A DNA stretch of 56,949 nucleotides from CAVEFW01 sp963643505 (GCA_963643505.1 CAVIKF010000010.1:1-56949); one strand, 5' to 3'. Counted from the first letter of the stretch, positions 25,069 to 33,513 are shown. Numbers and translations: made by a program. The notes: generated by a model from the sequence alone, not told the origin.

Positions 25069-25692
25069 ATGGCAACTATCGACATCAAGGGCGTGACGGG
25101 AGAGGTTACCGGCAAGGCCGAGCTCTCCGAGATCGTCTTCGGCATTGAGCCGAATGTGCCGGTGATGCACCTTGTCGTTCGCGCTCAGCGCAACGCATGG
25201 CGTCAGGGCACGTCCAATACCCGTACCCGTGGCGAGGTTCGCGGCGGTGGTCGCAAGCCGTGGCGCCAAAAGGGTACCGGCCGCGCACGTCAGGGCACGA
25301 TTCGCGCACCCCAGTGGGTCGGCGGCGGCACCGTCTTCGGCCCCCATCCTCGTTCCTACGAGATCAAGGTGAACCGCAAGGAGGTCAAGCTCGCAACCCG
25401 CTCCGCGCTGGCTGCCAAGCTTGCCGACGAGCAGCTCACCATCGTTGAGGACTTCTCTTTTGAGAAGCCTTCCACCAAGGCTGCTGTTGCTGCTATGAAG
25501 GCATTGGGTCTTGAGGGTCGTACGACCGTTGTCGTCCCCGATGACGCCATCGACACCTACTTGTCCTTCCGCAACATCCCCACGGTCAATGTCCTCCCTG
25601 CCCAAGAGATCAATACCTACGAGCTTCTTGACAACAAGAACCTCGTGATCACCGTTGAGGCACTGAAGATCGTTGAGGAGGTGCTTGCATAA
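25069..25692 (+). CDS. rplD: 50S ribosomal protein L4
   Basis: 207 residues. The extended tunnel loop is clear (GGGRKPWRQKGTGRARQG, then WVGGGTVFGP). L4 lines the exit tunnel and in many bacteria represses its own operon. Its TAA overlaps the rplW ATG by one base. Confidence 0.98.
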   Translation: MATIDIKGVTGEVTGKAELSEIVFGIEPNVPVMHLVVRAQRNAWRQGTSNTRTRGEVRGGGRKPWRQKGTGRARQGTIRAPQWVGGGTVFGPHPRSYEIKVNRKEVKLATRSALAAKLADEQLTIVEDFSFEKPSTKAAVAAMKALGLEGRTTVVVPDDAIDTYLSFRNIPTVNVLPAQEINTYELLDNKNLVITVEALKIVEEVLA

Positions 25693-25973
25693 TGGAGGCA
25701 CGCGAGATCATCATCCGCCCGGTCATCACCGAGCGCAGCTACGACGTCATGGAGAACAATGTGTACACCTTCGAGGTTGCACAGGGTGCTAACAAGATCG
25801 AGATCGCCAAGGCTGTTGAGGAGATCTTCAAGGTCAAGGTCATCAAGGTCAACACGCTCAACGTCAAGTCCAAGCCGAAGCGTCAGCGTGGCGCCGCTGG
25901 TCGTACCCGTACTTGGAAGAAGGCCATGGTTACCTTGGCACCGGGCGAGACCATCGAGATCTTCTCCGCTTAA
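25692..25973 (+). CDS. rplW: 50S ribosomal protein L23
   Basis: 93 residues; IIRPVITERSYDVMENN start and the KVKVIKVNTLNVKSKPKR strand pair. L23 sits at the tunnel exit and is the docking site of trigger factor, whose gene follows here. A terminator stands 54 bases after the stop. Confidence 0.98.
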   Translation: MEAREIIIRPVITERSYDVMENNVYTFEVAQGANKIEIAKAVEEIFKVKVIKVNTLNVKSKPKRQRGAAGRTRTWKKAMVTLAPGETIEIFSA

Positions 25974-26026
25974 ATGCTTGATAAGCGCGCAAGCGACCAG
26001 GCGTAAGCGACCAGATTTTGAAACCA

Positions 26027-26060
26027 AAAGGGAGGCTCCTTAAGCGGGGCCTCCCTTTAC
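26027..26060 (+). terminator. Terminator between rplW and tig
   Basis: aaagggaggc and gcctcccttt form a perfect 10-bp stem around tccttaagcggg, ending in ttta. It splits the S10 operon. Confidence 0.8.
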
Positions 26061-26171
26061 TTGTTGGGGTGCCATGCTTGGATGAGCCGTGTTATCATTG
26101 CTCCTTGTGAAACGAAGAGAAGAGCACGGGCGGTATGGTCATACGCTCGTCGATTGCAAGGAGCTCATCCC

Positions 26172-27491
26172 ATGAAGGTAATCCAGTCACGCTTGAAGGA
26201 CGGCTATTTCGTCATAGATGCCGAAGCGACGGAAAAAGAGGTCACCGAGGCGTTCAACAAGGCCCAAATCCTGTTTGCCAACAAGATGGGTTTGCGAGCC
26301 GAGCCCGGCAAGACCCCGGCCCAAGCGGCCCAAGAGCAGCTCGGCATTCGAGACCTCGACGCCATCGTCTCCGCTGACGTCATCGAGTACCTTTGGCCTC
26401 TTGCCGTCGAGAAGCGCAATCTCCAACCTGCATTTCCGCCCCATCCGGTGTCCCAAGATATCCTGCGCCGCGGGAAGACCTACAAATTCCAATTTGAGGT
26501 TTGCACCAAGCCTAAATTCGAGCTTTCCAGCTACGAGCCCCTTACGCTCGAGGCACCCGCATTCGTGCCCGACCTGTCCGCCGTCGACAAGACGTTGGAG
26601 GACATCGCTAGCCACTACATGGAGTTCGCAACGGCTTTTGGGATCGATCGCCCGGTGGATGTGGATGACACCATCCTCTTGTCGATGGAGTCGAAGCTTG
26701 TGGGAGACAGTGAGCCTTTGAAGAACCTGACGTTTAAGTCTCGCCCCTACACCACAGGCAAAGGCTATATGCCTGATGACTTTGAAAAAAACATCATCGG
26801 CATGAACGTCGGCGAGACCAAGACCTTCACCTTCGGCGCCCCGACGCTTGACGAGGCGGGCGAGCCTACGACTGAGTCCGTCGAGTGCACCGTCACCATC
26901 CTCGAGTTCCAAACCGTCAAAGAGCCCGAGATGGATGATGTCTGGGTCAAGAAGTATCTCCCGGGCTATGAATCACGCGAGGCTCTTGTCAAGGATGTCG
27001 AGAAGGGGATCACCGAGGAGCAACGCTTCTCCTATGACGCGAAATTGCGCAATCTCGCTTCCGAGAAGATCTCAGAGCGCTTTGAGGGGTCTTTTGCCGA
27101 CGACGTGCTGATGAATATGCGCGACGGCCTTTTGGAGTCCCTGCGCACGAGTTTGCGTTCCCAAGGCAAGAAATACGAGGAGTACGTCCAGGAGATGGGC
27201 GGAGAGGACCAGCTCAACATCATGTTGCTCATCGAGGCGCGCAAGACCCTCGCCGAGGGTTATTCGCTCGACGCGGTGTACCGTCATTTCGGCCTGTACA
27301 TCACCGATGAGGATATCGATGCGGTGTGTCTTTCCATGAACCCGCAAAACCCCGGCGTGGTTCGGCAAAACATGGAGGAAGGCGGGCGCGGATTTGCCTT
27401 GCGCGAGTCTGCGGAGCGCTATAAAGCTGCGAAATATCTCGTCGAGCATGCCAATATCGTGGCGCCTGAGAGCACCGAGGGCCAACCGTAG
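26172..27491 (+). CDS. tig: Trigger factor-like ribosome-associated chaperone
   Basis: 439 residues with trigger-factor order: N-terminal ribosome-binding domain (1-130), FKBP-like domain (about 185-275: VDVDDTILLSME, YMPDDFEKNIIGMNVGETKTF) and a helical C-terminal chaperone domain. The usual GFRxGKxP loop is replaced by GLRAEPGKTP, so L23 contact may differ. ATG 26172 is chosen as MKVIQSRLKDG fits the family start and AAGGAG lies upstream; an in-frame extension to 26061 would cover the promoter region. It lies between rplW and rplB, an unusual place. The C-terminal codons and stop are the first unit of a 54-bp array. Confidence 0.85.
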   Translation: MKVIQSRLKDGYFVIDAEATEKEVTEAFNKAQILFANKMGLRAEPGKTPAQAAQEQLGIRDLDAIVSADVIEYLWPLAVEKRNLQPAFPPHPVSQDILRRGKTYKFQFEVCTKPKFELSSYEPLTLEAPAFVPDLSAVDKTLEDIASHYMEFATAFGIDRPVDVDDTILLSMESKLVGDSEPLKNLTFKSRPYTTGKGYMPDDFEKNIIGMNVGETKTFTFGAPTLDEAGEPTTESVECTVTILEFQTVKEPEMDDVWVKKYLPGYESREALVKDVEKGITEEQRFSYDAKLRNLASEKISERFEGSFADDVLMNMRDGLLESLRTSLRSQGKKYEEYVQEMGGEDQLNIMLLIEARKTLAEGYSLDAVYRHFGLYITDEDIDAVCLSMNPQNPGVVRQNMEEGGRGFALRESAERYKAAKYLVEHANIVAPESTEGQP

Positions 27492-27759
27492 GCCGCCGAG
27501 CATGCCAATATCGTGGCGCCTGAGAGCACCGAGGGCCAACCGTAGGCCGCCGAGCATGCCAATATCGTGGCGCCTGAGAGCACCGAGGGCCAACCGTAGG
27601 CCGCCGAGCATGCCAATATCGTGGCGCCTGAGAGCACCGAGGGCCAACCGTAGGCCGCCGAGCATGCCGATATCGTGGCGTTAGAGCTTCGAGGGCTAAC
27701 CGTAGGCNNNNNNNNNNNNNNNNNNNNNNNCGTTAGAGCTTCGAGGGCTAACCGTAGGC
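27444..27759. repeat. 54-bp tandem array copied from the tig 3' end
   Basis: gagcatgccaatatcgtggc starts at 27444, 27498, 27552 and 27606 with near-identical units, and a diverged unit starts at 27660 (ccgatatcgtggcgttagag). The period is exactly 54 bp (18 codons), and each unit carries the tig TAG stop in frame (…STEGQP-stop). After the N gap the diverged unit end (cgttagagcttcgagggcta) appears again at 27731. Confidence 0.96.
27708..27730. other. 23-base N gap
   Basis: An assembly gap placed exactly between two copies of the diverged repeat unit, so the true number of units is unknown. Flanking identical sequence suggests collapse of more copies. Confidence 0.99.
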
Positions 27760-28170
27760 GAAAGCGAAGGCAGACAGCGGGGGGCGCGGTGGCGTCCTCC
27801 CATTTTTTAATGTGGGCAGAACACCCTTGCGCGCAGAACACCCTGCATATCGTCTGTGGGCTCCTACCTGCGCCTGATTAGAAAAAACGCCAAAATAGTT
27901 CTTGAATATCATCGGTTGGAACCGTATACTTTTCGTTTGCGTGTGGGTGTTCTTTGGATACACCCGGACGCGTGGATTAGCGGCGTCGGGCACAACGGCC
28001 TCAAACGGAGTGTCAGGGCAATCGTTGATCCTCGTAAGTGAAAGGGATTCCCGGTGTGCGGTGAGGCGTGCGAGCGGGGGTCCATGATGGGGACGAAGAG
28101 CCATCAAGCCGAGCGTAGACGTCCTGCGACTTGGCCCAAAAGCCCGGAATCCCCCAAGGAAGGAAATGGA
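27760..28170. other. rplB promoter and leader region
   Basis: No gene is supported. A strong promoter stands at 27902-27930. The 240-base leader after it has no terminator-like structure that I could recognise and ends in aaggaaggaaatgga before the rplB ATG. Confidence 0.6.
27902..27930 (+). promoter_or_regulatory. Promoter of the rplB segment
   Basis: TTGAAT (27902-27907), 17 bases, TATACT (27925-27930). It would restart transcription of the ribosomal genes after the terminator downstream of rplW and the tig repeat array. Confidence 0.7.
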
Positions 28171-29001
28171 ATGGGAGTTAAACAATACAAGCCGACCTCT
28201 CCTGGTCGACGCTTCCAAACGGTTTCGGATTTCTCCGAAATCACCACGTCTACGCCTGAGAAGTCGCTGCTTGCCCCCCTTCACAAGAAGGCTGGCCGCA
28301 ACTGCTACGGTCGCGTGACGACCCGTCATCAGGGTGGCGGCAACAAGCGCCGCTATCGTATCATCGATTTCAAGCGCAACAAGGACGGCGTGCCCGCCAA
28401 GGTTGCCACGATCGAGTACGACCCCAATCGCTCTGCTCGCATCGCGCTGCTCCACTATGCAGACGGCGAGAAGCGTTACATCCTGCATCCTAAGGGCCTG
28501 TCCGTTGGCGACACCGTCGTCTCCGGTCCCGATGCAGACATCAAGCCCGGCAACGCATTGCCCTTGGCCAACATCCCCGTTGGTACCTTGATCCATGCCG
28601 TCGAGCTTCAGCCTGGCAAGGGCGCAGCAATCGCTCGTTCTGCAGGCACCAGCATCCAGCTGATGGGCAAGGAAGGCAAGTATGCCATCCTCCGTATGCC
28701 CTCTTCTGAGATGCGCCGCGTGCTCCTTACCTGCCGCGCCACCATCGGTGAGGTCGGCAACGCAGAGCACTCCAACATCAAGATCGGCAAGGCTGGTCGC
28801 AAGCGTTGGATGGGCGTTCGTCCCACCGTTCGCGGTACTGTCATGAACCCTGTCGACCATCCCCATGGCGGTGGTGAGGGTAAGAACAAGACCGCTGGTC
28901 GTCATCCGGTTTCTCCGTGGGGTGTTCCTACCAAGGGTCATCGCACGCGCAACCCGAAGAAGAATTCCAGCCGTCTCATCATTCGTCGCCGCAAGAAGTA
29001 G
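28171..29001 (+). CDS. rplB: 50S ribosomal protein L2
   Basis: 276 residues. VKQYKPTSPGRRFQTVSDF at the start, GRNCYGRVTTRHQGGGNKR and the catalytic-core MNPVDHPHGGGEG near residue 225 are present. ATG at 28171 is chosen because AAGGAAGG precedes it and L2 proteins start there; the longer open frame upstream is leader. rpsS follows after 18 bases. Confidence 0.98.
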   Translation: MGVKQYKPTSPGRRFQTVSDFSEITTSTPEKSLLAPLHKKAGRNCYGRVTTRHQGGGNKRRYRIIDFKRNKDGVPAKVATIEYDPNRSARIALLHYADGEKRYILHPKGLSVGDTVVSGPDADIKPGNALPLANIPVGTLIHAVELQPGKGAAIARSAGTSIQLMGKEGKYAILRMPSSEMRRVLLTCRATIGEVGNAEHSNIKIGKAGRKRWMGVRPTVRGTVMNPVDHPHGGGEGKNKTAGRHPVSPWGVPTKGHRTRNPKKNSSRLIIRRRKK

Positions 29002-29019
29002 CGCTTGAAGGAGTAACTA

Positions 29020-29292
29020 GTGAGCAGAAGTTTGAAAAAAGGTCCCTTCGTGGAAGAGCGCCTTCTGAGCCGCATCGAGGCCATGAATGCCGCTGGTACG
29101 AAGGAAGTCATCAAGACCTGGTCCCGCAGCAGCACGATCTTCCCGGACATGGTAGGTCACACCATCGCTGTCCATGACGGTCGTAAGCATGTTCCGGTCT
29201 ACATCACCGAGTCCATGGTTGGCCACAAGCTGGGCGAGTTCGCCCCGACCCGTACGTTCAAGGGTCATGCGGCCGACAAGAAGAAGAAATAG
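29020..29292 (+). CDS. rpsS: 30S ribosomal protein S19
   Basis: 90 residues, GTG start (SRSLKKGPFVEERL) with GAAGGAG upstream. TWSRSSTIFPDMVGHTIAVH and GHKLGEFAPTRTF are diagnostic. Binds S13 in the head of the small subunit. Confidence 0.98.
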   Translation: MSRSLKKGPFVEERLLSRIEAMNAAGTKEVIKTWSRSSTIFPDMVGHTIAVHDGRKHVPVYITESMVGHKLGEFAPTRTFKGHAADKKKK

Positions 29293-29306
29293 GAAGGGGT
29301 TGAAAC

Positions 29307-29648
29307 ATGGAAGCTAGAGCAATCGCCCGCTACGTCCGCGTGTCGCCCCGCAAGGCCCGCATCGTGGTCGATCAGATTCGCGGCAAGAGCGTTGTCGCCG
29401 CCCAGGAGATCCTGCAGTTCACTACGCGTGGTTGCGCAGAGGTCGTTCTCAAGACCCTGAACTCCGCAACCGCAAACGCAGAGAACCTGCATCATGTCCG
29501 TCCTGAGGCCCTGTATGTCAAGGCCGCTTTCGTGGACGAGGGTCCGACTATGCGTCGTATCCGTCCGCGCGCAAAGGGCTCTGCGTCCCCTATTCGCAAG
29601 CGCAGCAGCCACATCACTATCATCGTCGCAACCCGAGAGGAGGCATAA
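29307..29648 (+). CDS. rplV: 50S ribosomal protein L22
   Basis: 113 residues; ARAIARYVRVSPRKARIVVD and the tunnel-loop MRRIRPRAKGSASPIRKR are present. L22's beta hairpin lines the exit tunnel near the macrolide site. GGAAGGGG ribosome site; rpsC follows after 3 bases. Confidence 0.98.
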   Translation: MEARAIARYVRVSPRKARIVVDQIRGKSVVAAQEILQFTTRGCAEVVLKTLNSATANAENLHHVRPEALYVKAAFVDEGPTMRRIRPRAKGSASPIRKRSSHITIIVATREEA

Positions 29649-29651
29649 GCC

Positions 29652-30365
29652 ATGGGTCAGAAGGTAAGCCCCACCGGTTTCCGTCTGGGCGTCACTGAGG
29701 ATTGGCGTAGCCGCTGGTATGCAGGCAACAAGGATTATGCCAAGACTCTGGAGAACGACCAGGCAATTCGCAAGTTCCTCGACAAGTATCTCGCTCGTGC
29801 CGCTGTGGCGAAGGTCGAGATCGAGCGCGCTGGCGACAAGATCAAGGTCATCATCACCACGGCTCGTCCGGGTGTTGTCATCGGCAAGAAGGGCGCCGAG
29901 ATCGACCAGCTTCGTAAGAAGCTCGAGGAGATCGCAAACGGCTCCGTCTCTGTCGAGGTTGTAGAGGTCAAGCGTCCTGAGTTGGATGCAACCCTCATTG
30001 CCCAATCTGTCGCAGAGCAACTCGAGGGCCGTGTCGCCTTCCGTCGTGCAATGCGCAAGGCCATCCAGTCCGCTCGCAAGAGCGGTGCCAAGGGCATCCG
30101 TATCCAATGCTCCGGTCGTCTCGGCGGTGCTGAGATGTGCCGTCGCGAGTGGTATCGCGAGGGTCGTGTGCCTTTGCACACCCTGCGTGCAAAGATTGAC
30201 TACGGCTTTGCAACCGCAGGAACCATGATGGGTTCCATCGGCGTTCAGGTCTGGGTCTATCACGGCGACGTGCTCCCCGGCCAGAAGGCTCCGCAGCCGG
30301 CTCTCGAGGGCACTGCTCGTCCTCAGCGCCGCCGCAACGATCGTAACGAGAGGGGTGCAAAGTAG
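29652..30365 (+). CDS. rpsC: 30S ribosomal protein S3
   Basis: 237 residues. N-terminal GQKVSPTGFRLGVTEDWRSRW, KH domain with VVIGKKGAEIDQLRKKL, and C-terminal domain with RCSGRLGGAEMCRREWYREG-like sequence. Helps form the mRNA entry helicase. The C-terminal tail is basic (RRRNDRNERGAK). rplP starts right after the stop. Confidence 0.98.
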   Translation: MGQKVSPTGFRLGVTEDWRSRWYAGNKDYAKTLENDQAIRKFLDKYLARAAVAKVEIERAGDKIKVIITTARPGVVIGKKGAEIDQLRKKLEEIANGSVSVEVVEVKRPELDATLIAQSVAEQLEGRVAFRRAMRKAIQSARKSGAKGIRIQCSGRLGGAEMCRREWYREGRVPLHTLRAKIDYGFATAGTMMGSIGVQVWVYHGDVLPGQKAPQPALEGTARPQRRRNDRNERGAK

Positions 30366-30788
30366 ATGCTTGTACCTAAGCGTGTAAAGCACCGCAAGGT
30401 GCAGCGTGGCTCCATGAAGGGTAAGGCCAAGGGCGGCACCCGTCTGAACCACGGTACCTATGGCGTCCAGGCTCTCGAGGCAGCTTGGATCACGAACCGC
30501 CAAATCGAGGCTGCTCGTGTCGCTATGACCCGCCATATGAAGCGTGGCGGCCATGTCTGGATCACCATTTTCCCTGACAAGCCGATCACCAAGAAGCCGG
30601 CTGAGACCCGCATGGGTTCCGGTAAGGGCAACCCTGAGGCATGGGTTGCAGTCGTCAAGCCCGGTCGCATCATGTTTGAGGTCGACGGCGTTGAGGACGA
30701 GGTAGCTCGCGAGGCACTTCGCCTGGCTATCAACAAGCTGCCGATCAAGTGCAAGATCGTGACGAAAGAGACGGAGGTGCAGGAGTAA
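30366..30788 (+). CDS. rplP: 50S ribosomal protein L16
   Basis: 140 residues; LVPKRVKHRKVQRGSMKG start, RMGSGKGNPEAWVAVVKPG near residue 80. Binds near the A-site tRNA elbow. Start abuts the rpsC stop and its own stop abuts the rpmC start, indicating coupling. Confidence 0.98.
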   Translation: MLVPKRVKHRKVQRGSMKGKAKGGTRLNHGTYGVQALEAAWITNRQIEAARVAMTRHMKRGGHVWITIFPDKPITKKPAETRMGSGKGNPEAWVAVVKPGRIMFEVDGVEDEVAREALRLAINKLPIKCKIVTKETEVQE

Positions 30789-30983
30789 ATGAAGTACGCT
30801 GAGATCCGCGAGAAGTCTGCAGACGATTTGCAGGCCGCACTTAAGGAAGCACGCGCAGAGCTTTTCAACCTGCGTTTCCAGATGGCAACGAGCCAGCTCG
30901 ACAATACCGCACGTGTTAAGCAGGTCAAGAAGGATATCGCACGTATCCAGACAGAGATGCGCGCACGTGAGCTGAACGCATAA
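30789..30983 (+). CDS. rpmC: 50S ribosomal protein L29
   Basis: 64 residues, two-helix protein: MKYAEIREKSADDLQ, then ELFNLRFQMATSQLDN. Together with L23 it forms the tunnel-exit platform. GGAGGTGCAGGAG lies before the ATG. Confidence 0.97.
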   Translation: MKYAEIREKSADDLQAALKEARAELFNLRFQMATSQLDNTARVKQVKKDIARIQTEMRARELNA

Positions 30984-30999
30984 GAGGGGAGGAATACGA

Positions 31000-31260
31000 A
31001 TGACTGTAGAGCGTAATTCCCGCAAGGTGCGTCAGGGCGTTGTCGTGAGCGCAAAGAACGACAAGACCATCGTCGTTGCTGTCGAGTCCCGCAAGCCGCA
31101 CCCGGTTTACAAGAAGATGATGACCACCACCAAGAAGTTCCACGCACATGATGAGAACAACGAAGCTGGTGTTGGCGATACCGTACAAATCATGGAGACC
31201 CGTCCGATGTCCAAGCTGAAGCGTTGGCGTCTCCTGCAAATCGTTGAGAAGGCCAAGTAG
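31000..31260 (+). CDS. rpsQ: 30S ribosomal protein S17
   Basis: 86 residues; NSRKVRQGVVVSAKNDKTIVV and ETRPMSKLKRWRLLQIVEKA are diagnostic of S17, an early-binding OB-fold protein. GAGGGGAGG ribosome site 8 bases upstream. Confidence 0.97.
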   Translation: MTVERNSRKVRQGVVVSAKNDKTIVVAVESRKPHPVYKKMMTTTKKFHAHDENNEAGVGDTVQIMETRPMSKLKRWRLLQIVEKAK

Positions 31261-31304
31261 TAGAGCGCTAGCTTTGCTCGCGAGAGAAAGATAAAGGTGA
31301 AGCA

Positions 31305-31673
31305 ATGATTCAAATGCAATCCATGCTCGCAGTGGCCGACAACTCCGGCGCCAAGAAGGTGCAGTGCATCAAGGTCATCGGCGGCTCCAAGCGCCGTTAC
31401 GCTGGCCTGGGTGATGTCATCATCTGCAGCGTCAAGGAAGCGATGCCCAACACCAACGTCAAGAAGGGCGACGTTGTCCGCTGCGTAGTCGTTCGCGTGA
31501 AGAAGGAAGTTCGTCGCGCTGACGGCAGCTACATCAAGTTCGACCAGAACGCCGCTGTTCTGATCGGCAACGACGGTGCCCCCCGTGGCACCCGCATCTT
31601 CGGGCCTGTTGCCCGCGAGCTGCGTGAGAAGAAGTACATGAAAATCGTGTCTTTGGCACCGGAAACTCTGTAA
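31305..31673 (+). CDS. rplN: 50S ribosomal protein L14
   Basis: 122 residues, the exact family length; IQMQSMLAVADNSGAKKVQCI start and FGPVARELREKKYMKIVSLAPE end. Contributes to bridges with 16S h14. First gene of the classic spc group. Confidence 0.98.
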   Translation: MIQMQSMLAVADNSGAKKVQCIKVIGGSKRRYAGLGDVIICSVKEAMPNTNVKKGDVVRCVVVRVKKEVRRADGSYIKFDQNAAVLIGNDGAPRGTRIFGPVARELREKKYMKIVSLAPETL

Positions 31674-31686
31674 GGGGGTGCACTAG

Positions 31687-32007
31687 ATGGCTAAGTTGCA
31701 TGTCAAGAAGGGCGATAAGGTTAAGGTTATCGCCGGTAAGGACAAGGGCAAGGAGGGCGTAATCCTCCGTGCTTTCCCGAAGAAGGGCCGCGTTGCGGTT
31801 GAGAAGGTCAACATGATCAAAAAGACCGTCCGCCCCACCCCTTCTAATCCCCAGGGTGGCATCACCACCGTCGAGGGCCCGATTGATGCATCCAACGTCC
31901 AGTTGGTTTGCCCCTCCTGCAAGAAGGCTACGCGCGTCAACCGCGTCGTCAATGCTGAGGGTAAGAAGGTTCGCGTCTGCAAGAAGTGCGGCGCAACCAT
32001 CGAGTAA
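31687..32007 (+). CDS. rplX: 50S ribosomal protein L24
   Basis: 106 residues; KOW motif KGDKVKVIAGKDKGKEGVI at residues 7-25, then NPQGGI and a C-terminal zinc-like pair, CPSCKK...CKKCGA. Initiator of large-subunit assembly. Ribosome site GGGGGTGCACTAG upstream. Confidence 0.97.
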   Translation: MAKLHVKKGDKVKVIAGKDKGKEGVILRAFPKKGRVAVEKVNMIKKTVRPTPSNPQGGITTVEGPIDASNVQLVCPSCKKATRVNRVVNAEGKKVRVCKKCGATIE

Positions 32008-32012
32008 TTGAA

Positions 32013-32040
32013 GTTCCGCCGTTCTTGCGAGCGGCGGAAC
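32013..32040 (+). promoter_or_regulatory. Perfect hairpin between rplX and rplE
   Basis: gttccgccg and cggcggaac (9 bp) around ttcttgcgag, with no T run. It lies in an unusually long (157 bp) spacer for spc genes and may be a translational operator or RNA-processing site. Confidence 0.6.
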
Positions 32041-32164
32041 TGCTGACGTTGCGTAAGTTTTGGACATACCGAAAATGCGCAATCGGAAGGTTATTTATGA
32101 CCCCGGTCTCCGGGGACGCGAGGTTGGTAATCCCGCGTTTAATTCATCGAAAGAGGTAATGACA

Positions 32165-32710
32165 ATGACTACTCCTCGTTTGAAGGAAAAGTACAAAAAC
32201 GAGATCGTCCCCGCTCTTATCAAGGAGCTCGACATCAAGAACATCAACGATTGCCCGAAGCTCGAGAAGATCGTCGTCAACATGGGTGTTGGCGAGGCCG
32301 CTTCCGACAGCAAGCAGCTTGATTCGGCCATGAACGACATGCGCACGATCACCGGCCAGCAGCCCATGGTTTGCCGTGCCCGTAAATCCATCGCAGGATT
32401 CAAGATTCGCGAGGGCATGCCGATCGGTTGCAAGGTCACCCTTCGCGGCGACCGCATGTGGGAGTTCCTGGACCGTTTGCTGGCTACGGCTTTGCCTCGC
32501 GTCCGCGACTTCCGTGGCATCTCGACCACCAGCTTTGACGGCCGCGGCAACTACAGCCTCGGCGTCACTGAGCAGCTGATCTTCCCCGAGATCGACTACG
32601 ACAAGGTTGACCGTACTCGCGGTATGGACATCACGTTTGTTACCAGCACCAACGAAAATGCAGAGGCTCTTGCCCTCTTCAAGGCTCTCGGGTTCCCGTT
32701 CAAGAACTAA
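32165..32710 (+). CDS. rplE: 50S ribosomal protein L5
   Basis: 181 residues; LKEKYKNEIVPALIKEL start, KIVVNMGVGEA, and RDFRGISTTSFDGRGNYSLG are diagnostic. L5 carries 5S rRNA. ATG 32165 is preferred over ATG 32159 because AAGAGG at 32151-32156 is 8 bases from the former and only 2 from the latter. Followed by a strong terminator. Confidence 0.97.
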   Translation: MTTPRLKEKYKNEIVPALIKELDIKNINDCPKLEKIVVNMGVGEAASDSKQLDSAMNDMRTITGQQPMVCRARKSIAGFKIREGMPIGCKVTLRGDRMWEFLDRLLATALPRVRDFRGISTTSFDGRGNYSLGVTEQLIFPEIDYDKVDRTRGMDITFVTSTNENAEALALFKALGFPFKN

Positions 32711-32740
32711 TTTTCGTTCTCGCTTCAAGTTACCTATTGA

Positions 32741-32772
32741 ACAATACCCCGTTTTGGGGTATTGTTTTTTTG
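32741..32772 (+). terminator. Strong terminator between rplE and rpsN
   Basis: acaatacccc, loop gtttt, ggggtattgt, then a run of T: a perfect 10-bp stem. It sits in the middle of the spc operon, where transcription is normally continuous. Confidence 0.92.
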
Positions 32773-32827
32773 TTTTGCGCTCCAAGGAAAAGCGCAAAAT
32801 AAGTAAGGAAAAGAAAGAAGGAAATGC

Positions 32828-33013
32828 ATGGCTAAGAAATCGATGATCGCCAAGGCCAAGCGTGAGCCGAAGTTCTCGACTCGCGAGCATAATCGTTGCA
32901 GCCGTTGCGGCCGCCCCCGTGCTTACTATCGTAAGTTCGGTCTGTGCCGTATCTGCCTGCGCGAGTTGGCAAACAAAGGCGAACTGCCCGGCGTTACCAA
33001 GGCTTCCTGGTAA
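32828..33013 (+). CDS. rpsN: 30S ribosomal protein S14, zinc type
   Basis: 61 residues with the C-x2-C...C-x2-C zinc knuckle (CSRCGRPRAYYRKFGLCRIC), the short zinc-binding form of S14. GAAGGAAATGC precedes the ATG. It lies 55 bases after the terminator, so it needs a new promoter or readthrough. Confidence 0.97.
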   Translation: MAKKSMIAKAKREPKFSTREHNRCSRCGRPRAYYRKFGLCRICLRELANKGELPGVTKASW

Positions 33014-33114
33014 GAAGTACGTGACGCGATAGGGTGTGCTCTTTGTATAGGCGGAGGCGTTAAGGGCGCCGACGAACCAGACGAAGAAGCTCATCACGAA
33101 CCAAAGGAGAAAAA

Positions 33115-33513
33115 ATGAGCATGACCGATCCTATTGCAGACATGCTTACGCGTGTGCGTAATGCTCAGTCTGCCGGCAAGCCGAAGGCTACGATGCCTTC
33201 TTCCAAGAAGCTTGTCGAAATCGCTCGCATCATGGCCCAGGAGGGATATGTTGCGGGTTATGAGGTGATTGACGGCGAGCCCCGCGCTACGCTCGAGATC
33301 ACTTTGAAGTATGGCGCAAAGAAGGCGAAGACCATCAAGGGCATCAAGCGCATCTCTAAGCCGGGCCTGCGTATTTACGCTGGCAAGGACGATTTGCCTC
33401 GCGTTCTCGGTGGACTCGGCACTGCAATCATCTCTACAAGCAATGGCGTTATGACCGACCGCGACGCTCGCAAGAAGGGCATCGGCGGCGAGGTTATCGC
33501 TTACATCTGGTAG
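33115..33513 (+). CDS. rpsH: 30S ribosomal protein S8
   Basis: 132 residues; MTDPIADMLTRVRNA start and the C-terminal TSNGVMTDRDARKKGIGGE motif. S8 binds 16S h21 and is the classic spc-operon repressor in other bacteria. AAAGGAG upstream. Confidence 0.98.
   Translation: MSMTDPIADMLTRVRNAQSAGKPKATMPSSKKLVEIARIMAQEGYVAGYEVIDGEPRATLEITLKYGAKKAKTIKGIKRISKPGLRIYAGKDDLPRVLGGLGTAIISTSNGVMTDRDARKKGIGGEVIAYIW

Noticed and set aside
27444..27759. CRISPR array
   Set aside because: The 54-bp units are contiguous without unique spacers, carry codons of tig, and no cas gene is near.
27748..28941. 397-residue open frame antisense to rplB and its leader
   Set aside because: Covers L2 on the other strand and runs through the rplB promoter; no homology pattern seen.
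29265..31025. 586-residue open frame antisense to rplV-rpsC-rplP-rpmC
   Set aside because: Shadow of six ribosomal genes; no ribosome site and no family pattern.
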